Below, piece after piece: positions 1 to 8,173 of a stretch of DNA of 27,927 bases. The position numbers and the translations under genes are program-made. The DNA lies in NCBI GenBank assembly GCA_002718735.1, contig PBFR01000013.1, forward strand, positions 1 through 27,927, written 5' to 3'. This DNA is from Halobacteriovoraceae bacterium (GTDB lineage Bacteria; Bdellovibrionota; Bacteriovoracia; Bacteriovoracales; Bacteriovoracaceae). The number at the start of each line of letters is the position of its first letter. The first letter of the stretch is position 1. Under the pieces are notes generated by a model. The model was not told the origin of the DNA, ran no database searches, and saw only the letters and a list, made by a program, of their open reading frames with translations.

Positions 1-2
1 AA

Positions 3-71
3 CTGAAATCAGTCGCTCGAACTGGTCTCTCATTGGGCTTCTTTAAGAATCGCCCACCATTAACTTTCTAG
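3..71 (+). other. Window edge; possible C-terminal end of a plus-strand gene
   Basis: A plus-strand frame is open from the window edge to a TAG at 69-71 and would end in ...GFFKNRPPLTF. This layout would make it convergent with tRNA-His, sharing the two-way hairpin at 181-210. A second plus frame stops at 44-46. On the minus strand an ATG at 33-31 could instead start a protein (MRDQFERLISV...). None of these can be decided from so little sequence. From 72 to about 177 I see only AT-rich sequence with no recognisable element. Confidence 0.15.
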
Positions 72-180
72 ATCCCGATTATTCTCCTGTTATTTTCTGT
101 AATGGAAATGAGACTTAGGCGAAATGAAGTTTGATAAGTATTGGAAACTGTTTGTTAGTAAAATTGATTAGTTGAAATAA

Positions 181-210
181 AAAAAGCCAGTTGTTGGAAA
201 CTGGCTTTTT
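181..210 (-). terminator. Intrinsic terminator of tRNA-His, probably bidirectional
   Basis: An inverted repeat (AAAAAGCCAGTT ... AACTGGCTTTTT) with a short loop lies just downstream of the tRNA-His 3' end on the minus strand. The minus transcript ends in a run of Us after a GCCAG/CTGGC stem. The plus strand also carries a T run, so the hairpin could stop transcripts arriving from the left edge. Confidence 0.8.
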
Positions 211-215
211 ATAAA

Positions 216-292
216 TGGGGTGGACGATGGGACTCGAACCCACGACAAACAGAACCACAATCTGCTGCTCTACCAACTGAACTACGCCCACC
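216..292 (-). tRNA. tRNA-His (anticodon GTG)
   Basis: The minus strand folds as a full cloverleaf. The acceptor stem GTGGGCG/CGTCCAC contains one G-U pair. The D-arm carries GTTCAGTTGGTAGAGC, the anticodon stem is GCAGA/TCTGT around the loop TTGTGGT, and the T-arm contains GGTTCGAGTCC. The anticodon GTG (258-256) reads CAC/CAU histidine codons. A G at 292 precedes the 7-bp acceptor stem and faces a C discriminator at 219, which is the G-1:C73 identity element of histidine tRNAs. The 3' CCA is encoded (218-216). It looks like a single-gene unit with its own promoter and terminator. Confidence 0.97.
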
Positions 293-312
293 ACAATAAA
301 TTCAGTTCTAGT

Positions 313-341
313 TTTATAAGTATCTTTTGGCATTTAGTCAA
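313..341 (-). promoter_or_regulatory. Sigma-70-type promoter of tRNA-His
   Basis: On the minus strand TTGACT (341-336) and TATAAA (318-313) are separated by exactly 17 bp. Transcription would start near 306, about 14 nt before the tRNA 5' end. This is the best-matching housekeeping promoter in the window, as expected for a stable RNA. Confidence 0.75.
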
Positions 342-452
342 TTGGAAATTGTTTGTTTTGCTTTGCGTTGTAGTTTTTACTTGTTGATTTAAGCGCTTGA
401 TTTTCAAACTCTATTTTGACGAGTGGCATCTTTTTAGCTTAAACTTGTCTAA

Positions 453-458
453 TATAAT
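453..458 (+). promoter_or_regulatory. -10 element for the envelope-protein/HAD operon
   Basis: A perfect TATAAT lies at 453-458, about 28 bp before the ATG at 487. The -35 is poor (CTTTTT/TTTTTA at 16-17 bp). Its position shows that upstream in-frame starts (for example 397) cannot be the real translation start. Confidence 0.5.
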
Positions 459-486
459 CATTCTACAAAAATGTAAGAGGGAGTTT

Positions 487-1092
487 ATGAAAAGAATTAT
501 TTTAGCTGTTGCCATGATGGTTTCTACTGCTAGTTTTGCTACAACTGTTGGCCTTTCTACTCATCCATTCACTATGAATAAAAGCGTTGTGACTACAGAG
601 TTTAATTCTTACCTGTCGTCTGGCGATGGTATGGGAATTACTGCCAAGTATTTTCAGAGAGTTAACAGTCGCGTTAACTTTGACGCTGGTTTCGGTGTGA
701 CTGACGGTGACAGGGCAAATAGACTTTTTGCTGGTGCAGATTATGAACTTTTTCCTGATTACGGAAGACAGCCAAGAGTTTCAATTAAGTCACTTCTTGA
801 AACAAACGAAGTAGACGGAGATAGAATTAACTCCTTGGGATTTGCTCCAACCCTTTCTAAAGGCTTCTCTATTTATGGAAAGGAAGCGTTTCCATTCGTT
901 GCTCTTCCAATGAGCGTTGGCCTAAACACAAACGAAGGGACCTATGAAACAATTACAGCCCTTTCAGCTGGTATCACTGGAAGACTACCTGTTAGAGGTT
1001 TTGAAAGCCTAGTGGGCAATATTGAGACAAACTTTAACCTAAGAAACAGCTATACGGCCCTAGTAATGGGTCTATCAATGCCTCTACAATAA
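487..1092 (+). CDS. Predicted exported envelope protein, possibly a small outer-membrane barrel
   Basis: The product is 201 residues. ATG 487 is chosen because AGAGGGAG lies just upstream and because it opens a good Sec signal peptide: MKR, a hydrophobic stretch, then cleavage after ASFA near residue 20. The mature part is rich in Gly and aromatic residues with alternating hydrophobic residues, such as DAGFGV and LFAGADYELF, which suggests beta strands. It ends in LSMPLQ rather than the terminal Phe typical of outer-membrane porins, so the barrel assignment is an inference. No named family is recognised. The HAD gene begins 4 bp after the stop, so the two are probably co-transcribed. Confidence 0.8.
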   Translation: MKRIILAVAMMVSTASFATTVGLSTHPFTMNKSVVTTEFNSYLSSGDGMGITAKYFQRVNSRVNFDAGFGVTDGDRANRLFAGADYELFPDYGRQPRVSIKSLLETNEVDGDRINSLGFAPTLSKGFSIYGKEAFPFVALPMSVGLNTNEGTYETITALSAGITGRLPVRGFESLVGNIETNFNLRNSYTALVMGLSMPLQ

Positions 1093-1096
1093 AAAT

Positions 1097-1831
1097 ATGA
1101 AAATAGTATTTTCCGACTTCGACGGCACCCTCACTGTAAACGGTAAATTGGGTGCCGTTTTTTTTGAGCTTCTTGATATAATAGAAAAAAACAACTCTGA
1201 GCTTGTAATCGTTTCCGGTCGAAGCTTATCGTGGGGACATTTTCTCTTAACTCACTTTCCTCTAAAGCATGCCATCATGGAAGGCGGGGGAGTTATTCTT
1301 ACTAAAAATGTGGACGGTGTTATATCCGAAGAGTTTTTGGTTAGTGAAGGTGAACTTCAAAGGCTGCAGGATCTGACAGTCAAACTTCAAAGAGATGTAC
1401 CTGAGACTATTCTAAGTGTAGACAGTTTTGGACGAAAGTCGGATCGAGCAATTGAATTCCCTCAAATGAAACAATCTGATGTGGAAAAGGCAGAAAGTTA
1501 TTTATTAAAAGAGAAGGCCAACTTCTCAAGAAGTAATGTTCATGTGAACTTTTGGTATGGAGATATATCAAAGAACTATGCAGTGAACTACTTTCTTAAA
1601 AACTATTGCCCACATCTAAAAATTGAAGAAACTATCTTTTACGGTGATTCTCTAAATGATGAGTCTATGTTTGAGAGCTTTCCAAACACTGTTGGCGTCT
1701 CAAATATTATTAGTGTCTTGGATGAGCTTTACCACAAGCCGAAAATTATTTTGGAAGGAAAAGAAAACGCCGGCGCATTTGGTGTTTTAAACCACCTTAA
1801 AGAAATCTTTAATCAGAGCATCGATTTTTAG
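1097..1831 (+). CDS. HAD-superfamily hydrolase (Cof/SPP-like phosphatase)
   Basis: The 244-residue product has all four HAD motifs. Motif I is DFDGT with the nucleophile Asp7 and the acid Asp9. Motif II is VSGRS (39-43). The motif III Lys is probably Lys159 in SKNYAV. Motif IV is YGDSLND (182-188). The central region resembles the type II cap of sucrose/trehalose-phosphate phosphatases and Cof enzymes, which remove phosphate from sugar phosphates or similar small molecules in the cytoplasm. The substrate cannot be named. There is no clear ribosome binding site and the start lies 4 bp after the preceding stop, so translation is likely coupled. The last 45 bp overlap the 3' end of the convergent pseudouridine synthase gene. 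Confidence 0.88.
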   Translation: MKIVFSDFDGTLTVNGKLGAVFFELLDIIEKNNSELVIVSGRSLSWGHFLLTHFPLKHAIMEGGGVILTKNVDGVISEEFLVSEGELQRLQDLTVKLQRDVPETILSVDSFGRKSDRAIEFPQMKQSDVEKAESYLLKEKANFSRSNVHVNFWYGDISKNYAVNYFLKNYCPHLKIEETIFYGDSLNDESMFESFPNTVGVSNIISVLDELYHKPKIILEGKENAGAFGVLNHLKEIFNQSIDF

Positions 1832-2863
1832 ATTTAAACCATCAATACTTAAAGACTCAAAATTCTTCTCAATCCAGGGAATAAAGTCATTAGGAATTTT
1901 AGTTTCCAATAGTAGAGAGTCGTTCTCGCTAGGGTAGGCCATTACCAATGCCATCGCGTGAAGGGCATGTCTTGAGATTTGCATTAAATCATGATCCTGC
2001 TCTGTGGCGACTCCATCTTTGAATCGTCCAAAAACACTTGGGTCACCACTGTAGAGTTTGTCGCCAATTAATGGCAGGCCGTAGTGGGCGGCATGAGCGC
2101 GAATTTGATGTTGTCTGCCTGTTTTGGGAAATGCAAGCCCCAGCAAGTATTTTTCATTCTCCTCAACTTTTAAGAATGTTGTTTTTGCTTTTTTACCTTT
2201 AGTTGATTTTTCATCATAGCAGTGGACATAAAGCCTTGGGACAAAGTCATCTTCTTGTCCTAAGCGTTCGTTGGCAACAAAGGGAAATTCATTTTCTTGT
2301 CTTTTATGTGCCATGAAAAAATAGCATTTTTGAACTTTTTCTTTTTCAAATAGTTCTCCACAAAGTTGTGCGGCCTTCGGATTTTTTCCAAGTAGGAGAG
2401 CTCCACTTGTTTCTCGGTCAAGACGATGTATGGAGTGAATAGTCTTATTATACTTTGTTTCCAAATAGACGGTTGCACAGTTAAAAAGCCTTTTCCCTGT
2501 GGGGTGGGTGGTCATGTAGGCCGGCTTAGATATTGCCACAAGGTTTTCGTCTTCAAAAATAATATCAGGTACTAGATCGAGTTCTAACTTTTCACCTCGC
2601 CAGTACTCGTCTTCAAGATCACCCCTTGGTGTGCTGACAGTAATTTTCTCCCCCTCATACACCTTTACGCTAGGCTTGTGGGGGAAAGGACGATTGTGAA
2701 TTCTAACCTGTCCTATTTGGATTTTCTTCTTTATCTGTTGTCTTGAAAAGCTAGCTAGATAGTCCATTAGGAACTGATCAAGCCTTAGGCCAGTTTGGTC
2801 TTCTTCAACTTCCAAAATGGCCTCAAATAGCTCTGATGTGAATTTTTTCTTTATTTCGCCCAT
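1787..2863 (-). CDS. RluA-family RNA pseudouridine synthase
   Basis: The 358-residue protein has an N-terminal S4 RNA-binding domain (about 19-78) and a PseudoU_synth_2 catalytic domain. The domain begins at the DIIFEDENLVAISKP block and contains HRLDRETSG with the catalytic Asp149. The later motif TGRQHQIRAH is also typical. Such enzymes isomerise specific uridines in 23S rRNA or tRNA; the target site (RluC/RluD/RluA-like) cannot be told from sequence. The start codon lies 3 bp after the prkA stop (TAG ATT ATG) with no separate Shine-Dalgarno, so it is likely translated by coupling from prkA. Its C-terminus overlaps the HAD gene by 45 bp. Confidence 0.92.
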   Translation of the reverse strand: MGEIKKKFTSELFEAILEVEEDQTGLRLDQFLMDYLASFSRQQIKKKIQIGQVRIHNRPFPHKPSVKVYEGEKITVSTPRGDLEDEYWRGEKLELDLVPDIIFEDENLVAISKPAYMTTHPTGKRLFNCATVYLETKYNKTIHSIHRLDRETSGALLLGKNPKAAQLCGELFEKEKVQKCYFFMAHKRQENEFPFVANERLGQEDDFVPRLYVHCYDEKSTKGKKAKTTFLKVEENEKYLLGLAFPKTGRQHQIRAHAAHYGLPLIGDKLYSGDPSVFGRFKDGVATEQDHDLMQISRHALHAMALVMAYPSENDSLLLETKIPNDFIPWIEKNFESLSIDGLNLKIDALIKDFFKVV

Positions 2864-2866
2864 AAT

Positions 2867-5074
2867 CTATTGGGCGGTATCATATCTCTTTTTTAACAGG
2901 TGTTTCAAACAGTTTATGGCACCTCTTTTAGTGTAGCCATGGTTTGTATGCAACTGCTCAAGAATAACTTCGATTTCGGCCCTTCCCTCATCGGAGAGTC
3001 CAGACTTCTTAGGCTCTTCGTCATCGGAGTTAATCTCACTTAAATAGTACACCAAATTCTTTCCAACATTTTGGATTATCTTTCTCTGCTCGTTTCTGAA
3101 CGACTCTTTGAGCTGCTTGGTAATGGTGTCTAGCACTTCGCTATACACTATTTCCTTACCAGGGTTATCAAGTGAGAATGCTCCTAATTTAGAAAGAATG
3201 TGGGATCTAAATGTCTCAGGATCTTCTTTTAAATGAATGTTGGATTCAAACTCTTTAATAAAGTACTTGTCTGGATCTTCAAATTTTCCAATTACCGGAT
3301 TCTTAATTTTCTCGCCTTTGATCAAGGCATTGATGTGCAATACATACTTTGAGATATAGTCCTCGTAAGATCTATTGTCCACAAGCCCTAGGGAGTCACG
3401 AAGTTCAATGTCAAATTGGTTTAAAAAGTGCTGCTCTACAAGGTAGAGAAACTTTTTGGAATTATGATAATCCCCTTGAGCACCAATATTTAAAAATTCA
3501 TGTTCACTTTTCTTCTCACTTACTTCTTTAAGATAATCTAGTACCTCAATGAAAGTAATGTGCTCATGCAGTAGGGAGAGCTCATAGATGAACTGCTTGA
3601 CCTCTCTTGGAGAGATTCCAAACTTTCCTTCATACATTTGATCATTTTCAAATTCCGAGCAAATGGCCTCAACACCTGGCCTTAAGATCTGCTGCTCTTC
3701 CTGGCTTAGATATTCTGGAACTAGGTTGTCCGCAATTAACAAAGATTTTTCCAAGGGGGTAAGCTTCTCAGCAATCTCACCTAAGCGTTTGTCTTGGTAG
3801 TTTTTGCTCTGAGGATGGCGCATTCTTGTCATTACAGACCACAAGCATAGAGTTTCCAAGGAATGTGGCTCAAACTTGGTTTTATCTCTTACATTTGCAA
3901 CTTGATCTAGATAGATATTCTTCTCATCTTCATAGTTAAGCAGGTAGGGTACTCTCAAAAAGCTGAATCGACCTTTGAAGGAGCTGAAGTCTGGGTGTTG
4001 CTTAAATGCATTAAAGTGTACTTCGTTGCTGCTGCCAATGAAGAATATATCAAGCTCAGTAAGTATTCCCTGAAGGTTTATTGTCTTAGTTTCCATTGTC
4101 ATTAAAAGGTACTTAAATGTATCCAATGGCCTTTTTAAAAGGTCAGAAAATTCCAAAATACCCCTGTTTGCAAGAATTACTTCACCATTCATGCTAAATA
4201 GGTTTAGTGACTGAAGGCTTGGAGGTAAACTTGCGAGCCTTTTGTCCATTGTTATTTGCTGCAATTTTGCGTCGACGTGCAGCTGAGGTTCTATTGTTGA
4301 TGCTGCCACAGAATATCTTTTGTCGATATTAAATCTCTCTACGCGAATGTGTTTTAGAACATCTTCAAAAGAGCCTTTGTAATTTTTTAGAAGGGCATCA
4401 AAGATTAAACGATTTCTTTTAGATAAATCCCCATTATAAAGATAGCTCAACTGAATAGACTCAAGCTTTTCTGGCTCGTCTGCAAGAAGCTTATCTATAA
4501 GTTTCTGTCTAGTTCTTAGAGGTATAAGAAGAAGCGGATGATCTTTTAGTTCTGAGACTAAAATTGCGCTTATTTCAGAGTCCTCCAAGTGTGCAAATGA
4601 TTGTAAATGCTTATCAACTTGCTTGGAGCTTAGCCCTAAACTACCCTTAACATAAGTATCTATCGGAAATATCCAACTGAAGGTGTATAATGCACCACTG
4701 TCAGTGTGGGAGTACTCCTCAGCTGTTCTCATTATTTTTTTTACAAGTGAGGTTTTTGAAGAGCCATTTGGGCCAACAAGTAAAATGAACTTATTGTTGA
4801 AGCCTTCTTCGTTGAAATTTACAAGGTTTTGATAAATTTTTTCCTGAGCTCTCTTCTGGCCAGCTACTGGAGGGGAGTTTGGATGATTCTTCCTAAAGAG
4901 ACTAAAGCTTCCATCTTCATCTTTTCCATAGAAGTCAAACATGTCTTTTAAGTACATGCTGGAAGTTCTAAGCTCCCTTGAAGGGTTTCGCTCGAATATT
5001 TCCATATACTCGTTGAAAGAAAATATCTGATCGAATTTTTCTTCTTCTTTGTTTACTTCCTCTAACCAATCCAT
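2867..5074 (-). CDS. prkA: PrkA-family AAA+ serine protein kinase
   Basis: The product is 735 residues, longer than the roughly 630-690 usual for PrkA/YeaG. The Walker A motif GPNGSSKT is at 101-108; the SSK form is normal in this family. The N-terminal region, the GQKRAQEKI segment before the P-loop, and the later IFFIGSSNE and FKGRF blocks fit the PrkA AAA domain, followed by the C-terminal PrkA kinase-like region. PrkA proteins act in stress, starvation or sporulation signalling and have been described both as kinases and as Lon-like ATPases. ATG 5074 is preferred over the in-frame GTG at 5080 because AGGAAG lies 5 nt before the ATG but touches the GTG. The usual partners YeaH and SpoVR are absent here. 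It probably forms an operon with the pseudouridine synthase gene. Confidence 0.93.
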   Translation of the reverse strand: MDWLEEVNKEEEKFDQIFSFNEYMEIFERNPSRELRTSSMYLKDMFDFYGKDEDGSFSLFRKNHPNSPPVAGQKRAQEKIYQNLVNFNEEGFNNKFILLVGPNGSSKTSLVKKIMRTAEEYSHTDSGALYTFSWIFPIDTYVKGSLGLSSKQVDKHLQSFAHLEDSEISAILVSELKDHPLLLIPLRTRQKLIDKLLADEPEKLESIQLSYLYNGDLSKRNRLIFDALLKNYKGSFEDVLKHIRVERFNIDKRYSVAASTIEPQLHVDAKLQQITMDKRLASLPPSLQSLNLFSMNGEVILANRGILEFSDLLKRPLDTFKYLLMTMETKTINLQGILTELDIFFIGSSNEVHFNAFKQHPDFSSFKGRFSFLRVPYLLNYEDEKNIYLDQVANVRDKTKFEPHSLETLCLWSVMTRMRHPQSKNYQDKRLGEIAEKLTPLEKSLLIADNLVPEYLSQEEQQILRPGVEAICSEFENDQMYEGKFGISPREVKQFIYELSLLHEHITFIEVLDYLKEVSEKKSEHEFLNIGAQGDYHNSKKFLYLVEQHFLNQFDIELRDSLGLVDNRSYEDYISKYVLHINALIKGEKIKNPVIGKFEDPDKYFIKEFESNIHLKEDPETFRSHILSKLGAFSLDNPGKEIVYSEVLDTITKQLKESFRNEQRKIIQNVGKNLVYYLSEINSDDEEPKKSGLSDEGRAEIEVILEQLHTNHGYTKRGAINCLKHLLKKRYDTAQ

Positions 5075-5088
5075 ATACACTTCCTAAT

Positions 5089-6201
5089 ATGTTCAAAAGG
5101 TCCACTTCCAGTATAACAAATCTAAAAAAATTATCAGTCATTATTGTTTCGCTGGCGATCCTTGCCTCGGTATTTATTGGATCCTTTAAGTCGGACAATT
5201 TTGTCAAAAGATCTGATCAGGCCGAGGGAATTGGGCAATTTGCTCAAGAAATGGAAAAAAGGTGGCTGGAAGGCGATGTGGAAGAGCTTTACGAGAAGAA
5301 ATCACTTATTTGCCCTGAGTTTATTTCAAATGATACGAAAGTTCATCCAAGCTACTTTCAATGCAATCCCTACTATATGCAGTGTTTTTTAAGATCACTA
5401 AATAAAAAGAGTTCAGGATCTAGGTTTCAACTTGAGCACACTTCCTTTGATGAGAATGGAAATCTCATTGCAAGTTTTAAAGACAAAAAAAACAAAGGCC
5501 CGCTTAGTCTTAAATTTAAAGATACCTGCTCTAAAATCAGACTTAAACCCTCTGTCTACTCGGCATCGCCTGTAGAGGGGGAAAAGTATGTTTGGGACAA
5601 TATTGGGCAATCAATAGATATAGATGCCCACTATGTAAACAATGGTGAAGTTCTAATTTGGGCTAATAAAATAAACCTTACACTGCCTGATTCCCCAAAG
5701 CATGCTCCCTCCACTAACTTAAGTCATGTGCAGAAAAAACTCTACTGTGCCTTTAAAGGCGGCCAGCTCCTTCAAAGCAGACAGTTTGACGCTGCCACGT
5801 TTTTGCCAGCAAAAGCAAGCAACAATTTTGTTTATAAGTTTCCTTACCCCTGGAGCAAGAGAAAGGATGCTATCGATAGGCTTGGGAAGAAGAATTGTTC
5901 AAAAATCTTCAGTAAGGAGTGCTCGTCTGAAGAGTATGAATACCACTCAACATATGGAGCATCCTGGAGTGGAGTTTATCACTCCTTGGGTTCATTTATA
6001 GAGAGCTTTGATAATAAATTTTTACCATTGGCCAAATACAAAATGAGTTCAAAGGACTTTGCACTGGACTCACCGTGGCACCGACTTGGTGTCAGGGGAA
6101 GTGATGAATCAGATAAAGAAATTCATCTGTATAATGGTGGAGGTATTAGGATGCCAGAGAAAGAATTAAGGAGCGCTTTTAGATGCGTTTATTACAGATA
6201 G
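5089..6201 (+). CDS. Exported Cys-rich protein with an FGE-sulfatase-like C-terminus
   Basis: The product is 370 residues. A hydrophobic segment at about 17-32 is a signal peptide or membrane anchor, and the rest should lie outside the cytoplasm. Cysteines recur (ICPEF, FQCNPYYMQC, KDTC, LYCAF, NCSKIFSKEC, FRCV), suggesting disulfides. The C-terminal pattern SWSGVYHS ... LGVRG ... GGGIR ... RSAFRCVYYR recalls the end of formylglycine-generating-enzyme-like domains (RGGS..., RxAFRCV). The core of that fold is not evident, so this is a weak structural guess. ATG 5089 has no Shine-Dalgarno and lies only 14 bp from the prkA start, so the start is uncertain. It overlaps the next gene by 19 bp. Confidence 0.72.
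   Translation: MFKRSTSSITNLKKLSVIIVSLAILASVFIGSFKSDNFVKRSDQAEGIGQFAQEMEKRWLEGDVEELYEKKSLICPEFISNDTKVHPSYFQCNPYYMQCFLRSLNKKSSGSRFQLEHTSFDENGNLIASFKDKKNKGPLSLKFKDTCSKIRLKPSVYSASPVEGEKYVWDNIGQSIDIDAHYVNNGEVLIWANKINLTLPDSPKHAPSTNLSHVQKKLYCAFKGGQLLQSRQFDAATFLPAKASNNFVYKFPYPWSKRKDAIDRLGKKNCSKIFSKECSSEEYEYHSTYGASWSGVYHSLGSFIESFDNKFLPLAKYKMSSKDFALDSPWHRLGVRGSDESDKEIHLYNGGGIRMPEKELRSAFRCVYYR
5110..5118 (-). promoter_or_regulatory. Candidate extended -10 promoter of prkA inside the opposite gene
   Basis: The minus strand reads TGTTATACT, a TGn extended -10 with TATACT at 5115-5110. Transcription would begin near 5103, leaving a leader of about 30 nt. The element lies within codons 8-10 of the divergent gene starting at 5089. 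Confidence 0.45.
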
Positions 6202-6962
6202 TTATTTTGTCATTCTTATTCATCTCATGTGAGCAGAGAAAACAAAGAGATGACATCGCACTTAAAGACGCTTTTACAAGTGTTTATGAGGTCTCTGAAA
6301 TTAACGATAGATTGGTAAATAACCCTGAAATTGATTTGGCACCTGGAGCATGGCACTCGGCCTTAAAGCTTAAAGCTCGTGTTAATGACTTCTCTAACAA
6401 AGAATACTGTTTATTGGTTAAAACTCCTTATGAGCTTGAGCCAGGGAAGTTAAAGTTTGTCCAAGTTGAAGGCTCAAACAACTGTTCAGACTCCATCTTT
6501 AACCCGGCCGTTGGTAAAGAGTATGATTTTTACAATCTGTTTATTGAGTATAGGGACAGTGTTCTCTCTATAAATCCAGACAAGGAAAAGATAGGCTTTA
6601 ACTTTTTTAATCTGAAGTCTGAAGTAGTTGAAATTTCTATCGACGGCCAATTAAATAGTAAAAGCGAGGCAAAGCTAAAAGATGGGCAGGTGTGCAGACA
6701 GGTACTGGATAGTTGTGAAGTTACAATTGATGAATGCGATCGTTGTGAAAATAGCTCATATTATGTAAAAAACAGTGCATGCTCGAGTGCCTATTCAAAA
6801 GTTTGCGGCATAGACAATTGCGGAGAAAAAAATAACCCTGCATGTATCAGGGGAGAAGTCGCCACCGGAGTTAAGGATTATTGCATTCAGGATAGCCCTG
6901 TGGGTTTCTGTATTGGCGCAGCGAGAGTTGGCTGTGTTGATAAGATGCTTATTTGCGAATAG
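6183..6962 (+). CDS. Cys-rich lipoprotein of unknown function
   Basis: The product is 259 residues. It begins with a lipoprotein signal peptide ending in a FISC lipobox, with Cys16 as the likely lipid site. The last roughly 90 residues, from GQVC to LICE, contain 12 cysteines in pairs such as DSC...DECDRC, an even number consistent with six disulfides. The middle part has no recognisable motif. AAGGAG (6168-6173) lies 9 nt before ATG 6183, inside the end of the previous gene, so the two genes are co-transcribed and their products may act together outside the inner membrane. The 3' end overlaps the convergent gene by 14 bp. Confidence 0.78.
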   Translation: MRLLQIVILSFLFISCEQRKQRDDIALKDAFTSVYEVSEINDRLVNNPEIDLAPGAWHSALKLKARVNDFSNKEYCLLVKTPYELEPGKLKFVQVEGSNNCSDSIFNPAVGKEYDFYNLFIEYRDSVLSINPDKEKIGFNFFNLKSEVVEISIDGQLNSKSEAKLKDGQVCRQVLDSCEVTIDECDRCENSSYYVKNSACSSAYSKVCGIDNCGEKNNPACIRGEVATGVKDYCIQDSPVGFCIGAARVGCVDKMLICE

Positions 6963-8172
6963 GAAGAGGCTGAATTTTTACTTCTTCTCCTAGAAACTGT
7001 GCTGGAATAATTTCAATATTTCTAAGAACCTCTTTTATATAGCAATCTTCAGTCTCTTTAAAAAAAGTATGACACATCTGAATTGGTTGCATTATTTGAG
7101 TTCTATTTTTAACAACACGCCTTAGTTTTGTATCATAAACAAGCTTTGCCCAAGACATGTGTTCAGCACCTTTAAAACTTTGAAGGACTGGGTGTCCGGC
7201 AATCACATTTGCAACCTTTGAATCAATTCCGTTTGTAAAAACTATGTCCACCATATTTGGTGGAAGCTTCTGAAGGGTTTGGACCAGCTCATTTTTAAAA
7301 AGGTCACAGACTTTCTCATCTGAAGGCATGAAGTTTACCTTATGTCTGTCAATCCTTTGGGTTTCTGATTGTTGGCTTGTGCAGTCAAGGCCATGGGAGA
7401 TCATGAGTGCTATCACTTCAGCACCTTTTTTTCTTAAAGAATTTGAAAGATTTATGATTTTTGGAGCGAGTCCTTCAAAGTAAACTTTGTTGAGTTTTTT
7501 GCTGTCAAAACTCTGTGCCATGGTTGGTGCTATAAGTGAAATGTAGCCGACATTAACTTTATCTGTGGGTACTATCACACTTTCTTGAATCTTCTTAAAT
7601 TCAAAACGATCTGCCAGGGATAAGTTATAAGCATTGGACAAAAGAACTGGAAAGTTCGCTGTTTTTAATTTGTCATCCAACACTTGCAAAAAGTTATTTT
7701 CAAATGGAAGAAAGAAATCACTTTTAGAGAGTCCACTTGCATCAAGCCCCAAGTAATTAAGGTAAAAAAGGGTTTCTTCCATACTGGTTTTAGGGGAGAA
7801 AACTGAACCAGAACTTATTACTTGTGCCTTGTCGCCAAATTTATCCCTTAGGATTTGTATGTATGCCTTATACGCGGAGATTCCGCCGATCTCCATGTTA
7901 AACTTCTCATTTTGTGCAGGATCAACAACAATATACTTACTAGGGGCAACCTTGCCCTCAAGATCGTTAATCGCTGCAAATACAATATCTTGGTATCTTT
8001 CATCTCTTGATTTAAGAAGGTATTCTGATGGCCTTTCAGGATAGGTGTAGAGGCGGAAATGTCCCTCGCTTACTTGGTTTTGCCCCATATCCTTGTGAGT
8101 GCTACAGGAGTGAAAGGGCATCGCCAAAAAGAGAGCGCCTAAGGCGCCGTATTTCAGGACACTTTTTAACAT
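6949..8172 (-). CDS. Degenerate 5'-nucleotidase-like lipoprotein
   Basis: The product is 407 residues from ATG 8172. That start gives a clean signal peptide with a loose lipobox (PFHSC, Cys23) and sits 1 nt after the desulfurase stop (TGATATG). The layout resembles UshA/5'-nucleotidase metallophosphatases: IVVDPAQN at the DxHG position, GGISAYKAYI, a SNAYNL strand, VGYISLIAPT, VIALMISHGLD and VIAGHPVLQ. Several metal ligands look lost, since DxHG reads DPAQ and no GNHE block is seen, so it may bind nucleotides or scaffold rather than hydrolyse. Lying in the nadA operon, it could relate to NAD or nucleotide handling in the periplasm; that is inference. Confidence 0.75.
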   Translation of the reverse strand: MLKSVLKYGALGALFLAMPFHSCSTHKDMGQNQVSEGHFRLYTYPERPSEYLLKSRDERYQDIVFAAINDLEGKVAPSKYIVVDPAQNEKFNMEIGGISAYKAYIQILRDKFGDKAQVISSGSVFSPKTSMEETLFYLNYLGLDASGLSKSDFFLPFENNFLQVLDDKLKTANFPVLLSNAYNLSLADRFEFKKIQESVIVPTDKVNVGYISLIAPTMAQSFDSKKLNKVYFEGLAPKIINLSNSLRKKGAEVIALMISHGLDCTSQQSETQRIDRHKVNFMPSDEKVCDLFKNELVQTLQKLPPNMVDIVFTNGIDSKVANVIAGHPVLQSFKGAEHMSWAKLVYDTKLRRVVKNRTQIMQPIQMCHTFFKETEDCYIKEVLRNIEIIPAQFLGEEVKIQPLPIRK

Positions 8173-8173
8173 A

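Noticed and set aside
391..398. Palindrome AAGCGCTT between tRNA-His and the 487 gene
   Set aside because: Only 8 bp are symmetrical and the flanks do not extend it, so it is close to chance.
397..486. Upstream extension of the 487 gene from an earlier start
   Set aside because: It lacks a ribosome binding site and contains the TATAAT at 453-458; the signal peptide begins at 487.
4755..4785. PrkA Walker A reads GPNGSSKT, lacking the usual Gly before Lys
   Set aside because: The SSK form is normal among PrkA proteins as I recall the family, so it is not a defect.
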